From Mucilaginibacter pineti (GTDB lineage: Bacteria; Bacteroidota; Bacteroidia; Sphingobacteriales; Sphingobacteriaceae): a stretch of 64,000 nt of DNA. Under the pieces are notes generated by a model that saw only the letters and a program-made list of their open reading frames with translations, searched no databases and was not told the DNA's origin. Each line of letters opens with the position of its first letter. Within the stretch, counting starts at the first letter, position 1. The stretch covers positions 186,001 to 250,000 of the forward strand of contig NZ_FNAI01000010.1 in assembly GCF_900101875.1 (NCBI RefSeq), in the 5' to 3' direction. Made by a program: the position numbers and the translations under genes. Positions 25,284 to 34,547 of this stretch are shown piece by piece.

Positions 25284-26567
25284 TTAGGGGCACATAGCTT
25301 CGGCTTCTGCCTGTTTAAAGCCATAGGCATGGATCAATGCGGCGATTTTATTGACAGATGGTATATTGGACGATAACAGATCATTAATGCTATTGCCGGC
25401 TTTTATACCAGCGTTATCATCCGCAGCTATTGCAGGTACGGGAATAATGTTCCAGTTTTTATCCGGATTAACATCTACATAAAAATGTCCAAAAATTTCA
25501 GCGAGTGTTTCGGAAAGTTCAAGTCTGTCTCCCGCCGTATTGTCATTAAATTCAAGTATGGCTTGTTTTTTTTCACTGCCATTACTCAGTCCTGATGATT
25601 TTTCGGCATTAATCAATTCTTTGGGGACTGAAAAACCTTTGATAATACGCGCTTCAACTGATCGCTCAGTAGTTTCAAACAGCTTATCATTATTTTGGAT
25701 AGGATAGGCTTTAAATTCGGGTTTGGTGTTTTCATCTTCATATTCAATTACTATTATTTTTTGTGCACTTTTTGCCCCCTGGAATGCGCCCAGATCTTTT
25801 TCCAGTTGCGATGGCGTATTAATACCTGCATATTCATCAGCATCCGGGCGGCTATTATCCGCTTCTTCGCGGCGGGCCTGCATGAAAAGCATAGTTGATG
25901 GTAAAAAACCGGTTGTTACCTCGCGGTTATTAAAAACCTTAATACCTGCTTCCGTTTCAAAATCTTCCCAAACGGAGTCTGCTTCAATTAAAGGATAATC
26001 ATCCACCTCGGGATTAAAGTAAAATAGCTGTCCTTTATAATGCTCCCATCCACCTGCGTCGGTAACTTGTTTTTCTATAACTGCAGGGTCTGGATTGTAT
26101 TGGTCAAGAAAAGTGATCTTGCTGCGCATGATATTTTTCCAGGTTTTGCGCCCCCAATCTGAGTATAGCGCGTATTTGTCGGCAGTATCTGTACAGTCGG
26201 TATCGCCCATGCGTATATCCTCAAATTTTACGTAGTTAACAGATGCTATTTTATAATTGGCATTATAATTTACATGGATGCCAAAGCCGGTGAACAAAGC
26301 TTTATCTGTTGCCAGGGCTTTTAGTAATTTGGCCATTGTAAGGCCTTTGGGGTTGATAACCTGTTTCGCCAGGTCCTTGGCTTCAAAGCCGTTACCTGCT
26401 ATGAATTTGGTTCGTTTGTTCCAGCAATCTTTGGCGGTGGGGGAGCCGGCTACAAGCTCCAGCATACGCTGAGGGTAGGCATTGTCCAGATCGTAGTTGA
26501 GTATCCCGTAGGTTTGGTTGGGCCGTACCAATATTCTTCGCTCAATTTGCGGTAGATAAGTTTTCAT
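25284..26567 (-). CDS. Phage portal-like protein
   Basis: A 427-residue protein resembling portal proteins of Bacteroidota siphophages: KDCWNKRTKFIAGNGFE near the start, FTGFGIHVNYN, YVKFEDIRMGD, the FNNREVTTGFLPSTMLF stretch, RIIKGFSVPKEL and SNGSEKKQAILEFN with an ERLEL/DRLELSETL helix. Portals form the dodecameric ring at the capsid vertex through which DNA is packaged by the terminase. Length is average. It stands unusually far from the terminase genes (17 kb) with the tail module in between. Confidence 0.72.
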   Translation of the reverse strand: MKTYLPQIERRILVRPNQTYGILNYDLDNAYPQRMLELVAGSPTAKDCWNKRTKFIAGNGFEAKDLAKQVINPKGLTMAKLLKALATDKALFTGFGIHVNYNANYKIASVNYVKFEDIRMGDTDCTDTADKYALYSDWGRKTWKNIMRSKITFLDQYNPDPAVIEKQVTDAGGWEHYKGQLFYFNPEVDDYPLIEADSVWEDFETEAGIKVFNNREVTTGFLPSTMLFMQARREEADNSRPDADEYAGINTPSQLEKDLGAFQGAKSAQKIIVIEYEDENTKPEFKAYPIQNNDKLFETTERSVEARIIKGFSVPKELINAEKSSGLSNGSEKKQAILEFNDNTAGDRLELSETLAEIFGHFYVDVNPDKNWNIIPVPAIAADDNAGIKAGNSINDLLSSNIPSVNKIAALIHAYGFKQAEAEAMCP

Positions 26568-26599
26568 TAGTTTGATTGGTGAATTATTGAGTTAAAGAA

Positions 26600-26845
26600 T
26601 TAATGATTTGTTGAAACTTCCGCAACTGCCGACTTTGATACTTTACTTCTTTTCACTTTCGTATTTTCAGTTCTTTCGTCTTTCGGCATGCTGGTAAACA
26701 GCGACGCGATGTGCGGATATTTCTCCAGGTACCATTGTGCTTCAGCATCGCTTAAATTATCATTGCTGTGCACTGCCGGTGAACCCGGGGCGAACTGATG
26801 CTTGCCGGGTTTTAATATATATTTTTTGGACATTGATTTGGTCAT
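26600..26845 (-). CDS. Small hypothetical phage protein
   Basis: An 81-residue protein; starts at 26845 or at the next Met (26833). A Lys-rich start (SKKYILKPGKHQFAPGS) leads to a helix SDAEAQWYLEKYPHIASLF, then a charged tail. The YxLxPGxHxFxPG head is common in small head-region proteins of Bacteroidota phages. It lies between the tail-tube-like and portal genes. Function unknown. Confidence 0.6.
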   Translation of the reverse strand: MTKSMSKKYILKPGKHQFAPGSPAVHSNDNLSDAEAQWYLEKYPHIASLFTSMPKDERTENTKVKRSKVSKSAVAEVSTNH

Positions 26846-26912
26846 TTGCTTTTCAGTAGTGCCTTATTGAAATAAGGTAAACATCCTTAGTCTTCCTGTA
26901 ATTGCTAATGAC

Positions 26913-27512
26913 TTATTGGTGTATACCCGATGCTACAAGTGCTTCAATGGCAGCGATAGTACTGGCATACGTTGCCGAACCTGATTCCGGGGCTATAGAT
27001 ATAGCCCGTGGTGGATATGGCTCTTTCAGCTTATCCGGGTTGGTTAATTTTAGTTTGTAACCACCATCCAGGGTTTCATCGGCCGCATTGCGTTCGGCAT
27101 CGGTTAGGATCAATCCGTTAACAGCGCCAAAAAGTTCAACTGCCGAATCGCTTGATTTATAGTTATTAACCGCTATGGCGCGTACTCTACCGTAACCCAT
27201 CGCCATTAACTGCGCTTTAATATCTACAGAAAGACCAGCTATGTTAAAGTCTATTTCTTCGGTATAACGCGGACCAACCTGGGTTTTGGCCAGTTTAGAA
27301 CTGGTGTTGAAACTGTTATTCGTGCCTGCAAACTTGTAGATTTTGGCTGTGCCAACTGATGTTAAACCGGTTATGATAAGTGGATTGGCCACATCATAAG
27401 TTAAGGTAATATCATCCTGGTTAAAAATGTAGATAACATCTTCAATACCCGATGTAATAGGTTCGTCTGTGCCCAGCTCAAAGCCAGCGTTTATTTTATT
27501 GTAAATTGACAT
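26913..27512 (-). CDS. Probable major tail (tail-tube) protein
   Basis: A 199-residue protein, predominantly beta, located next to the capsid gene. Segments IYNKINAGFELGTDEP, VGPRYTEEIDFNI and GGYKLKLTNPDKLKEPYPPRAI, with AELFGA-like VELFGAVNGLILTD, give the look of a phage tail-tube subunit with an insert. An alternative is a head decoration protein. I see no diagnostic motif, so the call rests on size, fold character and location. Confidence 0.5.
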   Translation of the reverse strand: MSIYNKINAGFELGTDEPITSGIEDVIYIFNQDDITLTYDVANPLIITGLTSVGTAKIYKFAGTNNSFNTSSKLAKTQVGPRYTEEIDFNIAGLSVDIKAQLMAMGYGRVRAIAVNNYKSSDSAVELFGAVNGLILTDAERNAADETLDGGYKLKLTNPDKLKEPYPPRAISIAPESGSATYASTIAAIEALVASGIHQ

Positions 27513-27641
27513 TGTTTATTTATTGAATTAGTGATTTGATGAATTAGTGAATTTTGGGTATCAAGTAGTTAATTAGCAGGTATCAACTATTTTGCGATCA
27601 TTTCTGTTAAATAGTCTTGCTACTAACTACTTGATACCTAC

Positions 27642-28853
27642 CTACGCGCTTAAATAAAATAACTCGTTGGCAAATTTGAAGTTTACGGCTGCTTTCATGC
27701 GGGCTTTCATACGTACTACGTTATCGTTGGTGTAGGGCTTCATGTAAACAGTTGATAGTTCTGATGCATCGCCAAGTAAATCAACACCTAAGAACAGATT
27801 TGATGATCTGGCGCCCAAAATGGTGTTGGCTTGCCAGTGATTCATCAGTTGTAGGGGTAAGCCCAGGTAATCCATCTTTTTAGAATCGGTAAAGGCATTT
27901 AATACGTTTACAGCCTTGTCTGCCTGGGCTTGTGCGTAGGCGTAGCCAACGTGCAGTGGGATCTGCAGGTTAAAATCGGCCTGACTGCGGTCGGCAGGGT
28001 CAAGTTGGGCGTAGATGCCGGCTAATACGCTTAAAACGTTGCTGGCATTAATGAAGCTCGCTGTAGCCGCTGTAGCTGTACCGCTGAATGTAGCTGGTTT
28101 ACGGGTGTTAACCTCGTTGTAGTTGCGCACCAGTTTAAAGGTTGTTGAACTGGCAATTTTGATGAAATACGATTGTCCTTGAACGTTTGGTGCACCAGAT
28201 GCGCCATTGGTAGTATCCTTACTTGTACCAGTTACTGCTGTAATGGTAACTACGTCGCCATCGGCTAATTTGCTGGTATCGGTTACGGTTACAATACCAG
28301 TTGCGTCAATTGCGGTAGCCGCCATTGAAGTTGCCGGTTTACTAAGATCAACTTTGTAAACGCCGGATGCTGCAGAGATGGAAGGTAATAATCCCGGGAA
28401 GGCTGCTGTAAATGCGGCCTCTTTGGTGGCGCCTTTACCAAGCCAGTACAAACGTTCGTTGGCTATTTGTATCTTGGTTAGGTAGCGTTGAACCATAAAG
28501 TCGGATAGATCAACAATACCTTCATAGTCCATGAATGCGCCGGGTTTAAGAGCTTGGGCTTCCCATGATTGGGCCAGTTTATCCCATTGTTCCTGTTTCA
28601 TAAACTCGTAAACTACAGGGTCAAGGTAGCTTTCGGTTTGCTGGGCAGTAGTACCTTGGTCAGCGAATATGCCCGATGGGTTTTGGAGTATAACATCGTC
28701 ATCAACATCAAGGATCACCTTGCGTGATTTTACGTCGTTAATTACGGTTAGCAAACCGCGCTTTACCGAATCGGCTTCCAGTAGCGTGCTTGCCATAAAA
28801 CCCGCCAGCGCTTCGCCGGCATAGGTGTTGTTTGTGAATGTAAATTGAGCCAT
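27642..28853 (-). CDS. Putative major capsid protein
   Basis: A 403-residue protein encoded just after the ClpP-like maturation protease. It begins with a Bacteroidota phage-type capsid N-terminus (FTNNTYAGEALAGFMASTLLEADSVKRGLLTVINDVKSR), has a QSWEAQALKPG segment and a beta-rich insert from about 175 to 265 (Thr/Ala-rich, IVTVTDTSKLADGDVVTI), then LNLQIPLHVGYAYAQAQ and a C-terminal KARMKAAVNFKFANELF strand. Size and neighbours fit an HK97-like major capsid protein with an inserted domain. It is followed by the small tail/decoration genes. Confidence 0.7.
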   Translation of the reverse strand: MAQFTFTNNTYAGEALAGFMASTLLEADSVKRGLLTVINDVKSRKVILDVDDDVILQNPSGIFADQGTTAQQTESYLDPVVYEFMKQEQWDKLAQSWEAQALKPGAFMDYEGIVDLSDFMVQRYLTKIQIANERLYWLGKGATKEAAFTAAFPGLLPSISAASGVYKVDLSKPATSMAATAIDATGIVTVTDTSKLADGDVVTITAVTGTSKDTTNGASGAPNVQGQSYFIKIASSTTFKLVRNYNEVNTRKPATFSGTATAATASFINASNVLSVLAGIYAQLDPADRSQADFNLQIPLHVGYAYAQAQADKAVNVLNAFTDSKKMDYLGLPLQLMNHWQANTILGARSSNLFLGVDLLGDASELSTVYMKPYTNDNVVRMKARMKAAVNFKFANELFYLSA

Positions 28854-28989
28854 TTTTTATTCTGGTTTGTGTTTTGTGTGGCGTGTTGCCGGTTTATTCT
28901 GATTTTTGTTTTGTTTGGTATTGCTGTTTTGAGAAGAATGATATTACCCGACCCGCGAACCTGGCCTCAGGCAACAGATTTCCAACTTC

Positions 28990-30183
28990 TTATTTTCCTA
29001 CAGCCCGTTTAACTGCGTTCTTAGCTATTTCGCTTTGAGGGGCAAAAAATGGACTTGCTTCGGTTTTTGCTTTGTTGCTGCGTTTTGAACCTTCGGGAAT
29101 AAAAGTTGATTTTATTTCGTTTTTAACCTCGATACGAGTTTTTTGCAAGCGGCTGCCGGCTTCTTCCAGCGCTGTACGTGCTTCGGTTAGCAAGGTGTTT
29201 TGGGCATGTAACCTGGCTTTTAACTGTTGCAGGCGGTTTTGGATTTCAGTTGCTTTTTTTGATGTGCTAAATTTATCTGTTGGTACGTCATCGTCGTCAT
29301 CATCTTCGGCATCTGTTTGGGCTGGGGTAACTTGCTTTACCTGGCCTTTTTGCACGGCAATCTTTTTTCCCTCGGCGGTGGTGTAGGTGTCGGTAGGGGC
29401 GGGGGTGGTCATGTCTTCATCCTCATACACCTCGGTGCCGGTATCCATGTCGCCGGCGTGATGCAGGGTGCCTTTGTCGGTAATGGTTTGTTTGTTCACC
29501 ACTTTTTTAAAGAAGTTCATAATCTTATCCAAAACCGACGTGGTTTTCTCGATAAGTTCCTTGTTTTCGATGTTCATGTTGTTTTTATTGTTTAAGATTT
29601 TGTTAATGCATCGCTGGTAAACCGCTGGCGCGGTGCTGGTGTATTTTTGAATGAGTGCGCTGTTGGTGATGGTTGTATCGGCATAATCTTCAATGCGGTC
29701 TATAAAACCAAGGTCGAGCGCCTGATCGGCAGTCATCCAGGTGACGGAGTTTATTAAACTGTTTACTGTTACGCCGTCTAACCCGGATTTGTCCATGTAG
29801 ATTTGCGCCAAGCGCGATTGTACTACATTCAACATCTGCACATCTTTTAAAAGTTCATCGGCATTGCCGCCGCTGCCTACCATAGGTTTATGGATCATAA
29901 GCAGAGCGTACTTGCTCATCACCACCTGCTGGCCGCCCATTGCCACAACCGAAGCTGCCGAAGCGGCCAGCGCATCTATATATGTAGTTACCCTGCCGGG
30001 ATATTTTTTCAAAAGATCATAAATGGCTATGGCATCAAAGGCGCTGCCACCTACCGAACTAATGTGGACCTCAACGTCGCCGCCGGCAGCTGCCTCCAGC
30101 TGGGTTTGTATGTAGGCTGATGATAAGCTGCCCGAACCTATACAGTCGGTTTCGGTATCGTATAAATAAATTTTGTAGCTCAT
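28990..30183 (-). CDS. ClpP-like head maturation protease with C-terminal scaffold-like extension
   Basis: A 397-residue protein. Residues 1-170 form a ClpP/S14 domain: ISSVGGSAFDAIAIYDLL, the catalytic Ser75 in ALAASAASVVAMGG and His98 in LLMIHKPMVGSGG, and a GFIDRIE end. The remaining half is Asp/Glu/Gln/Lys-rich with a strong coiled coil (ATEIQNRLQQLKARLHAQ, about 305-350), consistent with an internal scaffold. Proteases of this fused type cut the scaffold and the capsid N-terminus during prohead maturation. It is immediately upstream of the capsid gene. Confidence 0.85.
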   Translation of the reverse strand: MSYKIYLYDTETDCIGSGSLSSAYIQTQLEAAAGGDVEVHISSVGGSAFDAIAIYDLLKKYPGRVTTYIDALAASAASVVAMGGQQVVMSKYALLMIHKPMVGSGGNADELLKDVQMLNVVQSRLAQIYMDKSGLDGVTVNSLINSVTWMTADQALDLGFIDRIEDYADTTITNSALIQKYTSTAPAVYQRCINKILNNKNNMNIENKELIEKTTSVLDKIMNFFKKVVNKQTITDKGTLHHAGDMDTGTEVYEDEDMTTPAPTDTYTTAEGKKIAVQKGQVKQVTPAQTDAEDDDDDDVPTDKFSTSKKATEIQNRLQQLKARLHAQNTLLTEARTALEEAGSRLQKTRIEVKNEIKSTFIPEGSKRSNKAKTEASPFFAPQSEIAKNAVKRAVGK

Positions 30184-30320
30184 TGGTGTTTAGATATGAG
30201 ATGTTAGATATGAGTATTGAGATTTTCGTCTGAAGCAGATGTTCAGAATTTTTGGATTCTCAGAATTGGGAAATGAATTCTATAAATTCTAAAATCCTTT
30301 AATTCTGATTGATGTTTGTG

Positions 30321-30334
30321 ATGCCGATTGGCAT
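30321..30334. promoter_or_regulatory. Phage palindrome ATGCCgATTGGCAT, copy 1
   Basis: One of five copies in this cluster of the near-perfect 14-bp palindrome ATGCCAATTGGCAT. This copy is 138 bp upstream of the protease gene start; the others lie at 33659, 34508, 36589 and 45157. Flanking TTATG / AAACAT sequence is partly conserved. Confidence 0.6.
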
Positions 30335-30398
30335 AATTCAAAGATCGATATTATTGTTTTGTTTAATGGTGACAGTGGTTTGTTAGTGGGTGAATTTT

Positions 30399-30853
30399 GT
30401 CTGAACCGGGATTTTTGAGATTCGTCAGATTTTTAGGATTTTGATTGGCAAGTATTTTAATCCATTAAATCCCTTAATCAGTTTAATCGTGGTTCAGACT
30501 AATTGATTGACATAACAAATATCAGTAGTATTATTTTGTTTGATGGTGACAGTAGTTTGTCAGTGGGTTTGAATTTTGTCTGAACCGGGATTTTTGAGAT
30601 TCATCAGATTTTTAGGATTTTGATTGGCAAGTATTTAATACTGTAATCCCTCAATCTTCTTAATCGTGGTTCAGACTAATTGATCGACATAACAAATATC
30701 GGCACTATTATTTTGTTTGACGGTGACAGTAGTTTGTCAGTGCGCTGTATTTTGTCTGAACTGGGATTTTTAGGATTCATCAGATTTTTAGATTTTGATT
30801 TGCAAATGTTTTAATCCTGCGAATTCCTTAATCTGTTTAATCGTGGTTCAGAC
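30399..30853. repeat. Three tandem ~178-bp repeats with GTCTGAACC inverted ends
   Basis: Elements at 30399-30499, 30578-30676 and 30754-30853 are about 100 bp each, start with GTCTGAACC (the third GTCTGAACT) and end with its complement GGTTCAGAC, and are joined by about 78 bp of repeated spacer. The 688-bp gap 30184-30871 contains these and otherwise no gene. Elements of this sort look like the dispersed intergenic repeats I recall from Mucilaginibacter and Pedobacter, probably non-autonomous. Confidence 0.85.
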
Positions 30854-30871
30854 AATAACCACCCGAACCAC

Positions 30872-31102
30872 CTAAGCCGTAAAGCAATTCAACGCACGCC
30901 AGATGGTGCGTTCGTCTTTACCGAACTTTACTTCGGCCTCCAGTACAGCCTGGTTTTTGGTGATGTGGCGAATCTGCATTTGGGCGTTTATCCAAAGGTA
31001 AATTTCGCGGTAGGTAAATATTTTGGTGGTGATGAAGCCTGCCTTGTACATGGCCGAAAATACGCCATCATCAAACAGGGTGTTTGCTATTTTAATATCC
31101 AT
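30872..31102 (-). CDS. Small hypothetical phage protein
   Basis: A 76-residue protein from the ATG at 31102, located between the tape measure and the repeats. It looks helical: LFDDGVFSAMYKAGFITTKIFTYREIYLWINAQ, then ITKNQAVLEAEVKFGKDERTIWRAL, whose ending has an HTH-like look (KDERTIWRALNCF). Small DNA-binding or tail assembly protein. No family recognised. Confidence 0.5.
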   Translation of the reverse strand: MDIKIANTLFDDGVFSAMYKAGFITTKIFTYREIYLWINAQMQIRHITKNQAVLEAEVKFGKDERTIWRALNCFTA

Positions 31103-31105
31103 TTT

Positions 31106-31174
31106 CAAAGTCAAAAGTCAAAAGTCAAAAGTCAAAAGTCAAAAGGCAAAAGGCAAAAGGCAAAAGGCAAAAGG
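31106..31174. repeat. 7-bp tandem repeat (AAAAGTC then AAAAGGC)
   Basis: About ten heptanucleotide units: first five of the AAAAGTC type, then AAAAGGC type. It lies in the gap between the tape measure and the small gene at 30872. A slippage-prone tract; no gene seen. Confidence 0.9.
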
Positions 31175-31249
31175 TATGTTTGAAATGCATATTGGCATAA
31201 GTGCATCCGTGTACTCAGTTATTTTGACTTTTTAATTTTGCCTTTTGAA

Positions 31250-33637
31250 TTAAAGATTCACCCTGTTAACCGTTTGAGCCAGTATGTTTTGTTGGTTGTT
31301 AACGTCCTTCACGTCTACATAAATAGGGGGGAAGTTGTTGATCAACTGGTAGGCCAGCGTATTGGCCAGGTCTTTTACATCATTAACCGGTTGGTTGTAG
31401 TAACGGTTGGCGTTGCCGCCATCGGTAAATATACCGCCTATGGCATAGCCGCTGCCGGTATTTGGAGCCGAAAAATCACGCCCGCCGTGTGCTACGTTTA
31501 TGGCGCTCACCAGGTTGCGTGCCCAAGGATTGCGCATGGCTTCTGACACCACCACCGCCTCGCCCGAACGCAGGTAGGCATTGGTATTATCGGTACGGCT
31601 GTAACCAGGCAGCAGCGCGCCCCGCCCGTCCGACTGGTAATGCAAGCCGCCCTTGGCATACTGAGGAGCTTTTTGAGCCGCAATAGTGGCCACCTGTATG
31701 GCGGTAGAAGCAATAATACCCGGAATAACAAGCGGTGCCAATACACCCGCCTGCGAAGTGGCTTTGGTAATGGCCAGCGCACCGTTAACCACGGCCTGCA
31801 ATATCGAAGCCTTTTGTTCGGCCTTAAAGGCCTTTACCTTTTCGGCGGCTTCCTGTTTTTGGTATTTGGCTTCAATGGCCTTGCGCTGGGTAGCAGTTAA
31901 ACTCTTATTGCTTAGTTCAGCAGCCTTATCCTGCTCCAGTCCCCGTATTTTGGCATCGCTTGATGATTTTATGTTATTACCGATGATGGAGAATGCCTTA
32001 TCCGAAATTTGCTGGGCAGCTTTTACGGCGAAGTCCTTACGGTCCTGCTCGTTCTTTTTTGTGGCATCGGTAATTGCCTGTTCATATTGTAGTCTGATCT
32101 CGGCGGTGTCTTTGCCAGCCTCGGCGGCCTTTTGAATTTCGAAATTGTATTTATCCGTTATCAGCTGCTTTTCGGCCTCCAGTTTATTCCAGGGTAGGGC
32201 TTTATCAACGTTATGCTGGTCTTTATCAATAACATCTTTTTGTTGCTGGGCATCAACAAGGTCTTTTTGTTGCTGCTGTACTTTGGCCAGTTCATCGGCA
32301 TCCATTCGCTTAACAATTTCGCCAAGGCCTATATGATATTTTTCTTCCAGCTGCTGGCTTTCCTTACTGTAATCTTCCTGACTCAGGAGTTTGTTATCAT
32401 ACAAACGTTTTAGTGTAGCTTGTTCCTCGGTATAACTGTTTTTTTGCGATTCTATTTTTTTAGCCAATCCGTTAGCCGTGTCTTGTATTTGTTTTAGTTG
32501 AAAATCGTGGTATGCTTTTTCGGCAGCAGCAAGTGAGTTGGTTTGTTCTGGAGTAGATTGTTTGAAACTCTGCTCCAGTTTTTTAGCTGAATCACCTTTG
32601 GCAAGGACGCTGGCTCCATATTTTACGGTTAACTTTTCTACAGAATCGGCAAGTTTGTCGTTCTCTGTATTTAGCAACTTGGTATCAGAATGTAAATCAT
32701 AAATTACTTTATCGCTTTCAGCAAGTAACTTTTTTTGCTTCTCCCACTCGTTAGTGTAAGGCTCTTTGACTCCGTGAGCCAATAAAAAATTTTTACTAAA
32801 TTGTGTTGCCGCTGAATCATAAGATTTTGGAGACAACGCATCTATTTCATCATTTGTCTTTTTTTGCTGAGCTAATATCTTTAAATTATTAGCCCTTTCT
32901 TTTGCTATTTTTTGCTCATTTTCTAAAGCTCTGCTTGCATTTGAAGTAATTTTGTTTTTATAGGCTTCGGCATAGGCTGCAGCCAGTATTTGTTCCTTTA
33001 AATTCTTATACTCATTAGACGCTTTACCAGTTAATATAGTTTCATCTTTAAGGGCCTTAAAAGTATTGGGCCATTGATCTTTCAGTTCATCGATTATTTT
33101 TATTCGGTCGGTCAGCTTTACATTATGATCCTGCGTAGCCCTATATAAACTATTTAAGGCAGTTAGTTCGCCTTGTGCAGATTGCGCGCCTCTTAATCTG
33201 GTTTGGATCATAGCGTCAGCAATAATAGCGTTATCTTTCATCGCTTTACCGAATGCGGATAGTCTTGTTTCGCCTTTAATTAATTCACTTACCCAATTGA
33301 TTATAGCCCCGCTATAAGTGGTAAGTAAGGTAATACCTACTGATATTATCGAGTTCCAGGAAAACATGGATGATGCTAACTGGGATAACACACTTACTGG
33401 TTTTTGACCGGATGCCGCAAGTTCTTTATTTTGGGCATTTAATTTGGTCATAGCTTCTACCACCTCGGGTAGTTTCTCACCAATTGCTTTAAGCCCTGCT
33501 TCTAAACCATCAGAAAATTCGGGGAGCTTACTGTTAACGCCTACTATTGAAGTTTTTAAGGCGTCCATAGCATCTTTGTATTCCTTTGCTTTGTTAATGT
33601 CGTCGTCGGTGATTCCGGTGTTGTTTTGATTTGCCAT
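31250..33637 (-). CDS. Phage tail tape measure protein
   Basis: A 795-residue protein with a long helical, Lys/Glu/Gln-rich body, an N-terminal hydrophobic hairpin (SMFSWNSIISVGITLLTTYSGAIINWV, about 90-115), a strong coiled coil at about 380-520 and a second hydrophobic part (ILQAVVNGALAITKATSQAGVLAPLVIPGIIAS) near 640-675. The C-terminus has GYSRTDNTNAYLRSGEAVVV. This is the tape measure pattern that sets tail length; 795 residues would give a tail near 120 nm at 0.15 nm per residue. Truncated copies of its N-terminus lie upstream (36450 and 35266). Confidence 0.88.
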   Translation of the reverse strand: MANQNNTGITDDDINKAKEYKDAMDALKTSIVGVNSKLPEFSDGLEAGLKAIGEKLPEVVEAMTKLNAQNKELAASGQKPVSVLSQLASSMFSWNSIISVGITLLTTYSGAIINWVSELIKGETRLSAFGKAMKDNAIIADAMIQTRLRGAQSAQGELTALNSLYRATQDHNVKLTDRIKIIDELKDQWPNTFKALKDETILTGKASNEYKNLKEQILAAAYAEAYKNKITSNASRALENEQKIAKERANNLKILAQQKKTNDEIDALSPKSYDSAATQFSKNFLLAHGVKEPYTNEWEKQKKLLAESDKVIYDLHSDTKLLNTENDKLADSVEKLTVKYGASVLAKGDSAKKLEQSFKQSTPEQTNSLAAAEKAYHDFQLKQIQDTANGLAKKIESQKNSYTEEQATLKRLYDNKLLSQEDYSKESQQLEEKYHIGLGEIVKRMDADELAKVQQQQKDLVDAQQQKDVIDKDQHNVDKALPWNKLEAEKQLITDKYNFEIQKAAEAGKDTAEIRLQYEQAITDATKKNEQDRKDFAVKAAQQISDKAFSIIGNNIKSSSDAKIRGLEQDKAAELSNKSLTATQRKAIEAKYQKQEAAEKVKAFKAEQKASILQAVVNGALAITKATSQAGVLAPLVIPGIIASTAIQVATIAAQKAPQYAKGGLHYQSDGRGALLPGYSRTDNTNAYLRSGEAVVVSEAMRNPWARNLVSAINVAHGGRDFSAPNTGSGYAIGGIFTDGGNANRYYNQPVNDVKDLANTLAYQLINNFPPIYVDVKDVNNQQNILAQTVNRVNL

Positions 33638-33658
33638 CTTTATTCAGTTATGTTTTTA

Positions 33659-33672
33659 ATGCCAAATGGCAT
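33659..33672. promoter_or_regulatory. Phage palindrome, copy 2 (22 bp upstream of tape measure start)
   Basis: ATGCCaaaTGGCAT, one mismatch from the perfect palindrome. Close distance to the start codon is shared by four of the five copies. Confidence 0.65.
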
Positions 33673-33712
33673 AATTGTGAAGTTTTTTTGAGATTCTAAT
33701 TTTGATTCAAAA

Positions 33713-34273
33713 TTAGAATATTGATGTTTGGGCTTTTGTCGTATTGTATGTATGTATATAATAACAGCTATCAGTAATTACGTAATTATTGGGGATCTTA
33801 TCAGGATTGATTACCTTATCTATCATTTGCACAACAGGTTTAATAGCATAAAAATATGGTTCACCTTTTATCGACATTCTTTTAACATAATCACCTATAT
33901 AGGCAGTTTTGTATTTTAGTAACCGTTTAATTATTATAGCATCCCCTGTATTAATAATCTTTAAAGGAGCAGATGGATTGAATTTTTTCATCAGATCAGA
34001 CTTTTTCGAAGAATCAATATTTAAACGCTCAATTTCAGCAAGGGTCATTGGTCTTATTATCTTATAAATATTTATGTCAAGATCATGGCTTATGCAATCA
34101 TCTGCGGCATAAAGTTTGTCTCCCTTATCTAAATGAACAGGTATAAATGTCATATAAGCAGCTATAAAGTAATATCTTCCAAAATAACCAATACTAAATA
34201 AAAGGATAATAATACTAATTATGATCCATCTTTTACGTTTGGGTTTATTATTGTTTATAGTCGATGCTGACAT
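33713..34273 (-). CDS. Membrane protein A of phage triplet
   Basis: A 186-residue protein with a basic N-terminus and one membrane helix (about 16-35, WIIISIIILLFSIGYFGRYY). The mature domain has the landmarks GDKLYAADD, IYKIIRPMTL, an AYIGDYVKR strand, FYAIKPVVQ and YVITDSCYY, which recur in proteins B and C. It lies downstream of a promoter repeat (34277-34343). It could be a superinfection-exclusion or immunity protein, since it is a membrane-anchored paralogue set inside tail genes, but this is only inferred from position and structure. Confidence 0.72.
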   Translation of the reverse strand: MSASTINNNKPKRKRWIIISIIILLFSIGYFGRYYFIAAYMTFIPVHLDKGDKLYAADDCISHDLDINIYKIIRPMTLAEIERLNIDSSKKSDLMKKFNPSAPLKIINTGDAIIIKRLLKYKTAYIGDYVKRMSIKGEPYFYAIKPVVQMIDKVINPDKIPNNYVITDSCYYIHTYNTTKAQTSIF

Positions 34274-34276
34274 TTT

Positions 34277-34343
34277 TTAGGTTGCTAATTTTATTGGTAA
34301 AAATAATAAATTCAATATTGAAATGCAAATTAAAATAATTACA
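34277..34343 (-). repeat. Promoter-like repeat, copy A
   Basis: A roughly 67-bp block almost identical to 35183-35250 and 37182-37249 that ends 3-5 bp before the start codon of each membrane-protein gene. On the minus strand it has TTTGC then about 19-20 nt then TATTTTTA, close to the Bacteroidota promoter pattern. It also holds the 16-mer 34285-34300 (CTAATTTTATTGGTAA). Confidence 0.85.
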
Positions 34344-34364
34344 CAGGTGGGTTGCGATTAGTTA

Positions 34365-34490
34365 TTACACGCGGCACGAATAGACCAGCGGGATATCGAG
34401 CGATTTGCTCATTTCAATCGCTTGGTTTTTAAGCTGATCGGTACCGGTATTTACATCCGATAAAATTTGTTTGTTAATTTCATTTGGCAT
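34365..34490 (-). CDS. Small phage protein, 41 residues
   Basis: Start ATG at 34488-34490, stop at 34365-34367, 18 bp downstream of palindrome copy 3. It reads PNEINKQILSDVNTG then a helix with AIEMSKSLDIPL. Its 3' end merges into sequence also present near 37.26 kb and 35.27 kb. A remnant or a real small protein; the operator-like palindrome favours expression. Confidence 0.4.
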   Translation of the reverse strand: MPNEINKQILSDVNTGTDQLKNQAIEMSKSLDIPLVYSCRV

Positions 34491-34507
34491 TGTTTTTTAT
34501 GTTTAAT

Positions 34508-34521
34508 ATGACATTTGGCAT
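34508..34521. promoter_or_regulatory. Phage palindrome, copy 3
   Basis: ATGACaTTTGGCAT at 18 bp upstream of the small gene at 34365-34490; a degraded but aligned copy of the same palindrome. Confidence 0.5.
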
Positions 34522-34547
34522 AATTTATTAGAAATAAAGCATTTGCT

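Noticed and set aside
29072..29595. Plus-strand frames opposite the protease gene
   Set aside because: Shadow frames of the protease coiled coil; low-complexity translations.
31106..31174. CRISPR-like repeat
   Set aside because: Units are 7 bp without spacers; no cas genes.
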